DNA from: Rosenbergiella metrosideri
Lineage (GTDB): Bacteria; Pseudomonadota; Gammaproteobacteria; Enterobacterales; Enterobacteriaceae
NCBI RefSeq assembly: GCF_022602565.1
Contig: NZ_JALBCV010000001.1
Location: forward strand, 427,120 to 491,119
Direction: 5' to 3'
DNA: 64,000 nt
Positions 58,755 through 64,000 of the stretch are shown one piece after another (within the stretch, counting starts at the first letter, position 1; the number at the start of each line of letters is the position of its first letter). A model generated the notes under the pieces. It was not told the origin of the DNA. It saw only the letters and a list, made by a program, of their open reading frames with translations, and did no database searches. Both the position numbers and the translations under genes were made by a program.

Positions 58755-60170
58755 ATGCCCTCTTCTCTGCATCTACCTCATCAACAACACTCGGCAACCC
58801 CATCGACTACGACGCTGCACCGAAGTTTGAGCGGACGCCATATTCAAATGATCGCCTTAGGAGGGGCAATCGGCACTGGGCTATTTATGGGAGCAGGCCA
58901 GAGTATTCATATGGCCGGTTCTTCAATATTACTGATTTACCTTATTGTCGGCTTTTTTAGTTTTATGGTGATGAGAGCAATGGGTGAAGTGTTACTCTCC
59001 AAACAAGGTTATCTCTCTTTCGCCGACTTTGTCAGGGATTACTTAGGCCCTCAAGCGAGTTTTTTTCTCGGCTGGAGCTATTGGCTAAGCTGGATTGTCA
59101 CTTGCATCGCCGATGTTGTCGTGTGCGGAGGCTATGTACAATATTGGTTCCCTGACCTGCCCGCATGGGGGCCAGCGCTGACCACCTTGCTATTCCTCTG
59201 TTTATTAAATTTATTATCCGTAAAAATGTTTGCAGAGACCGAATTCTGGTTTGCGTTAATCAAAGTCATCACCATTATTGCGTTAATAGGGATGGGGGGC
59301 TACATGATCCTGGTCGGTTGGCAATCACCCGATGGGGTGACTGCGTCATTACGGCATCTGGTCGATCCCTCAACCCTGTTACCCTATGGTATCGGCGGCT
59401 TTTTTGCTGGATTTCAGATTGCTATTTTTTCATTCACGGGTATCGAATTATTGGGAACGATGACGGCCGAAACCAAAACCCCTGAGCGAATTTTGCCCCG
59501 CGCCATTAATGCACTGCCTATCCGCGTGATTATTTTCTATCTGCTATCGATGGCGGTGATTATTTCGGTTACCACTTGGCAACACGTCTCACCCGATGTC
59601 AGCCCTTTCGTGACATTATTTGCTAAAGCCGGATTACCTGCCGCGGCGGCGATCATTAATTTTGTCGCACTGAGCGCCGCCATCTCCTCTGCCAACAGTG
59701 GTGTCTATTCCAGTACACGAATGCTGTATGGTTTATCTATCGATAAACATGCCCATTGGCAATTTCGTATTCTATCGCGCGTGACACGAATTCCAGTTAG
59801 AAGCCTGTTCTTTTCATGTTTGTGTATGCTCAGTGGGACCTTATTGTTATTTTTTATCCCCAATGTCGTGACGCTGTTTACCATTATTTCTACCTTAGCG
59901 GCAATCCTGGTTATCTTTAGCTGGGGAATGATCCTTGCAGCTTACTTGGTCTATCGCAAACGTCGAGACGATTTACATCAGCAATCGCAATTCAAAATGG
60001 TAGGAGGTAGACCCATGGCTTGGTTAACCCTTTTATTTTTCCTACTGGCGGTGGTGATGATGTTTTTCGATGAAGACACGTTGAAAGCCGTCGCAATCTC
60101 TCCACTGTGGTTTCTCACATTATGGGCTATTTGGCGATTCAAACAACGGGCTGCCAGTACTATGCGCTAA
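58755..60170 (+). CDS. Amino-acid permease, AAT/APC family
   Basis: 471-aa permease with 12 membrane segments, resembling the AAT family (GABA, D-serine/D-alanine/glycine and aromatic permeases). The first segments show HIQMIALGGAIGTGLFMGAG and MRAMGEVLLS, and the mid part FSFTGIELLGTMTAET, all family hallmarks. Being directly after astE suggests it imports an amino acid feeding this pathway, such as arginine or ornithine, but the substrate cannot be read from sequence. Confidence 0.88.
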   Translation: MPSSLHLPHQQHSATPSTTTLHRSLSGRHIQMIALGGAIGTGLFMGAGQSIHMAGSSILLIYLIVGFFSFMVMRAMGEVLLSKQGYLSFADFVRDYLGPQASFFLGWSYWLSWIVTCIADVVVCGGYVQYWFPDLPAWGPALTTLLFLCLLNLLSVKMFAETEFWFALIKVITIIALIGMGGYMILVGWQSPDGVTASLRHLVDPSTLLPYGIGGFFAGFQIAIFSFTGIELLGTMTAETKTPERILPRAINALPIRVIIFYLLSMAVIISVTTWQHVSPDVSPFVTLFAKAGLPAAAAIINFVALSAAISSANSGVYSSTRMLYGLSIDKHAHWQFRILSRVTRIPVRSLFFSCLCMLSGTLLLFFIPNVVTLFTIISTLAAILVIFSWGMILAAYLVYRKRRDDLHQQSQFKMVGGRPMAWLTLLFFLLAVVMMFFDEDTLKAVAISPLWFLTLWAIWRFKQRAASTMR

Positions 60171-60322
60171 TGGGCCTCAGCCCTCAAAATGTAAATCTTT
60201 AAATACGGCTTTTTACTTTTTTTTGGCCTGCCCTTATTCGCTACGGAAGGAGCCGTTAAAGGGTCGATTCGCACTTTATTACCGGCTATTGCTAATCCAT
60301 TGCTAACAAGTCAGAGAGAGAG

Positions 60323-60505
60323 ATGCCCACCCTCAATCAAAGCGTGATACCGTGGGATGTCCAGCATCATAATAAACATCGGCCTTCACTATCAATGATT
60401 CTTAAAGGTTACTAGATGGGGGGAGCTGGTATTTGAGACGGGCAGGAAGGTTGTAGTGAGTTGTGAGCAGGGCTGGACGTACTAACGTGTTACCGTGGAG
60501 TGTAG
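60323..60505 (+). pseudogene. Degenerate SymE-family toxin gene
   Basis: From ATG 60323 (GAGAGAG upstream) the frame reads PSLSMILKGY, then a TAG where the SymE family has Trp (LKGxW), then MGGAGI, a TGA, DGQEGCSEL, another TGA and AGLDVLT. The pattern LKGxW...AGF...TGQ...GCxVLT of SymE is preserved despite three stops. It overlaps on the opposite strand the end of the orphan cdiA fragment. Support is from motif pattern only. Confidence 0.45.
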
Positions 60506-61034
60506 CGCTGTGCGCGAGAGTGCGCACAATACGCCCACATATAGATTGATAAGCCAAATCATCCTTACTGGGTCCATCCGGGATAGGAGTCGCCGTACTC
60601 GTTCCACCCGTATTGACTAAACCATCACTATTACCTGTATGAGTCGGACCTGATTCTAACGGCTGATTGTTACCCGTATTGACTAGCCCTTGTTGGTCGC
60701 TATGACCCGGATTAATCAACTTACTGTCTGTCAGTTCTCTATCCGGTTTCGGGAAGACAGTGATTAAGCCTTGTTGATCCTGCCCTACCTTATAATTATA
60801 GGCAGCCCGTTGTTCCGGGGTTAATCGTTCTATCAGATCGGCCTTGCCGGACATTGCTACGCTAAAGACATAATCCCGTTCAGATGACGAAAGGTTGTCT
60901 AGCGCTGTTTTTGCTGCTCCAATACCCAGTAATGCACCGAGTCCTTTCTCCACGACCATATTTCGACATGTGGCGACTTCAGCACATGCTGTAACGCCGA
61001 GTCGTGCCACGGCTAATAAATTATTATTCTCAAC
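60402..61034 (-). pseudogene. Orphan CdiA C-terminal fragment (truncated)
   Basis: Partial copy of a CdiA C-terminal region without a signal sequence or start of its own. From the VENNN codons (61034) it reads through [19 protein letters not shown] to PDGPSKDDLAYQ, closely matching the second orphan downstream of the main locus. After about 60565 the reading no longer resembles a toxin, so the toxic domain is lost. Upstream of the VENN codons the frame is closed by a TGA at 61077-61079. No immunity gene follows it. Confidence 0.75.
60709..61034 (-). repeat. Direct repeat copy A (orphan cdiA modules)
   Basis: 326 bp aligned without gaps to 62407-62732 (constant offset 1698), about nine bases in ten identical by eye. 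Identity stops exactly at the GTT-GAG-AAT-AAT (VENN) codons. Confidence 0.88.
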
Positions 61035-61089
61035 TAAAAAATACCAATCATTGAAGGCTGAGATCCTGACGTTAATTCATAAATAGATA

Positions 61090-61320
61090 TCACCTCTTAA
61101 ATAAAGGTAAAAAGTGGTAGGCAAACCAGTAAACGAGACTTGCAGGTATCGCTCCAAAAGAAGCGCCCTTTAACCAATGCCATAAGTTATCAAAATAAAA
61201 GACGCCTTCAGCTAAATAATTCAACCCTTCAAAAAAGAAGAAAAAAGTAACGACAATAAAACTCAATGCCAATTCAATCAGTAAAAAAAACTTTACTAGT
61301 ACTATGAGACTTTTCATCAT
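61090..61320 (-). CDS. Small membrane protein of unknown function
   Basis: 76-aa product with two predicted membrane segments (LIVLVKFFLLIELALSFIVVTFF near the start, GASFGAIPASLVYWFAYHFL near the end) separated by an aromatic loop. Two ATGs in tandem; only a weak ribosome site. AT-rich, like the neighbouring immunity gene. It lies between the immunity gene and the truncated orphan and might be a second immunity protein or a remnant. I recognise no family. Confidence 0.55.
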   Translation of the reverse strand: MMKSLIVLVKFFLLIELALSFIVVTFFFFFEGLNYLAEGVFYFDNLWHWLKGASFGAIPASLVYWFAYHFLPLFKR

Positions 61321-61392
61321 TTTTTACTGTCCGGTTTCTTTTCCAAAACTCCGGCAAAAGTCCTGATGCAACGGAGATTTCTCAGAATACTT

Positions 61393-61893
61393 TTATATCG
61401 CTTCTTTACTTGGAAGTTGTGCCAATATACCGCTGACAGTGCCCTTATTTAAAACGGCTCTTTTGGCTGTATTACCATAATCCGAGCTATATATTAGATA
61501 TTCTGCTTTATTACTACATGCATAATAAAATAGATAAAATCCTGTATCAGCGATCTCAAGGGGGCTTAAAAAAACCCCTATTTTATCTGAGTCAGGAAGC
61601 TCCAGATCTTCAGGGTCATTATCAAGCAGCATTCCATGTGAATGAGCCAATGTTTTTAATAAAACATGGTCTGCTATTGACATATCTAACCCTCCATCTT
61701 GACTATCTATTACCTCTTGATAACTGTCTTTTAGATAATCCATAGCCATAGATAATGTATAATTTGATCCTTTCGCTGGATATATTTCATCTTCGATAAA
61801 AAAAATGAAGACTCCATATTTCCAATATTCATCATCTGTTTTTTCCAATAACTCATAAAAAACAGCAAATTCAAAAGGTTGGCCAAAAATCAT
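61393..61893 (-). CDS. Putative immunity protein of the orphan CDI module (Imm42-like)
   Basis: Soluble 166-aa acidic protein starting directly at the stop of the orphan toxin gene (ATG 61893), the usual toxin-immunity arrangement. The start IFGQPFEFAVFYELLEKTDD recalls the Imm42 family of polymorphic-toxin immunity proteins, but I cannot confirm that by search. It has no signal or membrane segment, as expected for cytoplasmic neutralisation. It is more AT-rich than the toxin gene. Confidence 0.65.
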   Translation of the reverse strand: MIFGQPFEFAVFYELLEKTDDEYWKYGVFIFFIEDEIYPAKGSNYTLSMAMDYLKDSYQEVIDSQDGGLDMSIADHVLLKTLAHSHGMLLDNDPEDLELPDSDKIGVFLSPLEIADTGFYLFYYACSNKAEYLIYSSDYGNTAKRAVLNKGTVSGILAQLPSKEAI

Positions 61894-62900
61894 TATTTCC
61901 CCTTTAATTCTTTAATTTCTTTGTTGAAAGATCCCAGTTCTCTATTACCTAGTGAATTTTTTCCACCGCCAGTGCTTCCACTCCAGTGGAATGTGCCTGT
62001 ACCATCTTTGCTGGTATTGAAGAACCTATGAATATTTCCATCGCTATCAATAGATAATCTTACTTTCGGATCTTTCGTTGCAATTGAGTGCTCAAATAGA
62101 TCTAAAGAGTTTCTTGGCTCAACTCCGGTATTCGGCCTAAACCCTTGAGCGCCAGGAGTATGTTTAGTATTTGATTCAACTTTTAATCCATTGCTTGCCA
62201 CGGTCGCCTCTGGGATAGGCAATCTGTTATCTCTACCTTCAGCTAAATGAGCCAAATCATCCAGACCCGGTCCGTCAGGGATCGGAGTGACTGTGGTATT
62301 TCCTCCAGTTTCCGGTACGCCATCAGTATTCGCAGTATTCATTGCACCCTGTTGCCCAGTATTATCCGGTGTGGTCAGCGTGGTGCCTTTATTCTGCTCT
62401 TGTACAGGATTAACCAGTTTACCACCTGTTAGCTCTCTGTCCGGTTGTGGGAAGATGGTGATTAAACCTTTCTGATCCTGCCCTACCATATAATTATAGG
62501 CAGCCCGTTGTTCCGGGGTTAGTCGTTCTATCAGATCAGCCTTGCCGGACATTGCTACGCTAAAGACATAATCCCGTTCAGAGGAGGAAAGATTGTCTAG
62601 TGCGGTTTTTGCTGTTCCAATACCCAGTAATGCACCGAGACCTTTCTCCACGACCATATTTCGACATGTGGCGACTTCAGCACATGCTGTAACGCCGAGT
62701 CGTGCGACGGCTGATAAATTATTATTCTCAACCGTCACCTTCCCGGTCTGCATTCCTGATACTGCACTTGCCGTATCGCCACCCACCAGTCCGCCCGCTA
62801 ATCCTGCGGCTAAACTGGCTAAGGCACTGACTTTTTGTTTCTCATCTTCACTAAGCTCAGAAGGATTTTTTAGCACAGGCTGAGGGTGCGCTAACACCAA
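61893..62900 (-). CDS. Orphan CdiA C-terminal toxin (VENN pretoxin plus variable toxin domain)
   Basis: Fragment starting inside the pretoxin domain ([20 protein letters not shown]), not at a real protein start; a TAA closes the frame just upstream, and TTG 62900 or the next GTG are only nominal starts. After VENNN (about residue 57) it shares ~110 residues with the other fragment. The last ~100 residues are unique: [14 protein letters not shown], then [14 protein letters not shown] and [14 protein letters not shown], probably the toxic domain. I do not recognise its enzyme class. It can replace the tip of the main CdiA by recombination at VENN. Confidence 0.72.
   Translation of the reverse strand: MVLAHPQPVLKNPSELSEDEKQKVSALASLAAGLAGGLVGGDTASAVSGMQTGKVTVENNNLSAVARLGVTACAEVATCRNMVVEKGLGALLGIGTAKTALDNLSSSERDYVFSVAMSGKADLIERLTPEQRAAYNYMVGQDQKGLITIFPQPDRELTGGKLVNPVQEQNKGTTLTTPDNTGQQGAMNTANTDGVPETGGNTTVTPIPDGPGLDDLAHLAEGRDNRLPIPEATVASNGLKVESNTKHTPGAQGFRPNTGVEPRNSLDLFEHSIATKDPKVRLSIDSDGNIHRFFNTSKDGTGTFHWSGSTGGGKNSLGNRELGSFNKEIKELKGK
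62407..62732 (-). repeat. Direct repeat copy B (orphan cdiA modules)
   Basis: Partner of 60709-61034. Beyond its VENN end, this copy continues into pretoxin sequence, which the other lacks. Confidence 0.88.
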
Positions 62901-62936
62901 CAGCCCTTACCATAACTAACTCTCAAGGAGTTGATT

Positions 62937-63176
62937 ATGTTTGTGCACAATACTAAGCCAGACGTGAGTATTTCCAAAACGTTACGGCCGCTGAAAGTGG
63001 GTTATGTGCGCATGCGTCACTACGACCACAAGGCACATATGAGCCATTATTACAGCCGCTACCCCTGCCTAGATCTGAAGGGTAATTGGCTGGCAGAGAC
63101 GGGGTTTGAGACCGATACATCAGTTATTGTGGCGGTTGAACATGGGCAACTAATCCTACAGCTAATAACTGAGTGA
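62937..63176 (+). CDS. SymE-family type I toxin-like protein
   Basis: 79-aa protein from ATG 62937, which has AAGGAG nine bases upstream. The SymE signature is clear: YYSRYPCLDLKGNWLAETGF, then VIVAVEHGQLILQL (an AbrB/MazE-like fold). In E. coli symE is repressed by SOS and an antisense RNA; no LexA box or antisense gene is evident here. Its location between an orphan CDI module and the main immunity gene, on the opposite strand, resembles symE genes seen in Rhs/CDI loci. Confidence 0.82.
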   Translation: MFVHNTKPDVSISKTLRPLKVGYVRMRHYDHKAHMSHYYSRYPCLDLKGNWLAETGFETDTSVIVAVEHGQLILQLITE

Positions 63177-63185
63177 ACTACTGGT

Positions 63186-63217
63186 AAAAAATCCGCCAGA
63201 TAAAGGGCGAGATTTTT
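63186..63217. terminator. Bidirectional terminator between symE and barstar gene
   Basis: AAAATC-C-GCC pairs with GGC-GA-GATTTT around an AT-rich loop, with A and T runs on both sides, between two convergent genes. Confidence 0.65.
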
Positions 63218-63218
63218 A

Positions 63219-63521
63219 TTATTTCAACACATAGTCAAATTTCTCATCCCAGTTGAACTTAATGTCCTGTTGTCTAGTTTCCTCGAAAATTTGAATGATC
63301 TTATCAAAATATTCACCAAGATATTTCTTTGATAATTCAGAGTTTAACCAAATAATTTTAATCGGTCTTTCAACATCCGTGCTTAGACGATCCCACAGCG
63401 CATTAAGATTCCGCCCATAATAAGGACCAAAGTCCAATATCTGGGACAATAGATCATGAAAGTCGTCTGTAGATTGAACACGATTCCCATCCAGTATTAT
63501 TTCACGATCCATCATTTCCAT
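63219..63521 (-). CDS. Barstar-family immunity protein (CdiI)
   Basis: 100-aa acidic protein of the barstar (barnase inhibitor) family: DREIILDGNRVQSTDDFHDLL at the start, then FGPYYGRNLNALWDRLSTDV, the barnase-contacting helix region with conserved acidic residues. The ATG 63521 has AGGA upstream and overlaps the end of the barnase-type toxin gene by 10 bp, so the pair is coupled. It should neutralise the RNase in the cytoplasm of producing cells. Confidence 0.9.
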   Translation of the reverse strand: MEMMDREIILDGNRVQSTDDFHDLLSQILDFGPYYGRNLNALWDRLSTDVERPIKIIWLNSELSKKYLGEYFDKIIQIFEETRQQDIKFNWDEKFDYVLK

Positions 63522-64000
63522 GTTCCTACTGAAGTAGCCGTTTTGTAGTGGTCTGTTGTGATATAAAGAAGTCCATCGCTCGAATATAGCAAACGTGTTC
63601 CTGGCTGGTTACCTCTGGACATTGTACCATCTATTCCAATATCAGCCTCCCGCCAAACTCGTCCTGGTGCAGACGGCAATACATTATCTGCATCTCTAAA
63701 TACATCACCACCGATTTGCCCGCCCGGAACACTATTATTCAAAGCTTTTCCTGATTTCCAGCCATTTTCCATAGCATACTGTTTTGTAACGTAGTTTGTT
63801 GGCAAATTACCAGTAGTACGTAAACTTTCAACCACTTCGTTTGCTGCCTGGGTGGTTTTCAAATCCATTTTCAGCCTGGAATAATTTGCAGCGTTATGTG
63901 CCGCATTAGCCACCTCAACCTCTGCTTTCGCTGCCGTGGCTTCAGCCGCTGTCTTACCTATCCCAACTGCGCCACCTGCACCGACTCCTCCAGGCACTAT
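63512..64000 (-). CDS. CdiA C-terminal region with barnase-type RNase toxin (partial)
   Basis: The 3' end of a very long cdiA/hemagglutinin gene that enters from the right edge; the visible 163 codons have no start. After a helical stretch (KTTQAANEVVESLRTTG) comes a barnase homologue: LPTNYVTKQYAMENGW, then WREADIG, RLLYSSDGLLYITTDHYKT. The catalytic trio of barnase is conserved: Glu in WREADI, Arg in RLLYS and His in TTDHYK. The toxin would be delivered to neighbouring cells by the CdiB-exported filament and degrade RNA. Barstar-type immunity follows directly. Confidence 0.9.
   Translation of the reverse strand: MVPGGVGAGGAVGIGKTAAEATAAKAEVEVANAAHNAANYSRLKMDLKTTQAANEVVESLRTTGNLPTNYVTKQYAMENGWKSGKALNNSVPGGQIGGDVFRDADNVLPSAPGRVWREADIGIDGTMSRGNQPGTRLLYSSDGLLYITTDHYKTATSVGTWK

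Noticed and set aside
60171..60322. Terminator after the amino-acid permease gene
   Set aside because: Several T runs (one of eight) but no stable stem before them.
60509..60528. TGTGCGC/GCGCACA inverted repeat as the end of an insertion sequence
   Set aside because: Short, with a 6-base loop, no matching second end and no transposase; more likely a local hairpin within the decayed symE.

Overview
The window looks like the chromosome of an enterobacterium. The left third keeps the Escherichia coli gene neighbourhood flgEDCB-flgAMN-murJ-rimJ-grxB-yceB-pyrC-bssS-solA-trhO-msyB-yceK-opgHG-opgC almost in order, but without mviM, yceH, mdtH, dinI and yceI. The sugar-oxidising dehydrogenase, the overall gene content and the moderate base composition suggest Erwiniaceae (Pantoea, Tatumella or Rosenbergiella type). 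That placement is an inference from gene content, not a phylogeny.

Layout. 1-3609: flagellar hook/rod genes and the FlgM/FlgN late-gene control pair, with a near-consensus sigma-28 promoter before flgM. 3612-19400: housekeeping genes (lipid II flippase, RimJ, glutaredoxin 2, dihydroorotase, tRNA hydroxylation) and osmoregulated periplasmic glucan synthesis, with an inserted Tat-exported phosphoesterase. 19425-24720: a SulP transporter and a three-subunit periplasmic sugar/polyol dehydrogenase (small subunit, GMC flavoprotein, triheme cytochrome c). 24760-41589: accessory genes including two transporters, a hydantoin/allantoin-type racemase, a DinB-like protein, an AaeB-like efflux protein, an HlyD plus two ABC-2 permeases operon with no ATPase, a LysO-type exporter and a copper-type TonB receptor. 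41815-49652: allophanate hydrolase, urea carboxylase, a GntR regulator and an NCS1 permease. 52689-60170: the complete astCADBE arginine catabolic operon plus an amino-acid permease. 60323-64000: the 3' end of a contact-dependent inhibition (CDI) locus, leaving the window on the right.

Two themes link the genes. First, nitrogen scavenging: the NCS1/racemase pair, the urea-to-ammonia operon and the ast operon are each preceded by sequences resembling sigma-54 -24/-12 promoters, and the NCS1/racemase gap holds an NtrC-like palindrome. These genes could form one nitrogen-limitation regulon. Second, competition: the CDI locus ends in a barnase-type RNase toxin with a barstar-family immunity protein. 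It is followed by an orphan toxin/immunity module, a second toxin fragment, one intact symE and one degenerate symE. A 326-bp direct repeat joins the two orphan toxin genes and its identity ends exactly at the VENN codons, which marks a recombination point.

Gene decay is frequent. A VOC-family gene, an iron alcohol dehydrogenase, a GH43 glycosidase, its GPH sugar transporter, one symE and one cdiA fragment carry stops, frameshifts or truncations. No tRNA, rRNA, CRISPR array or intact insertion sequence was recognised.
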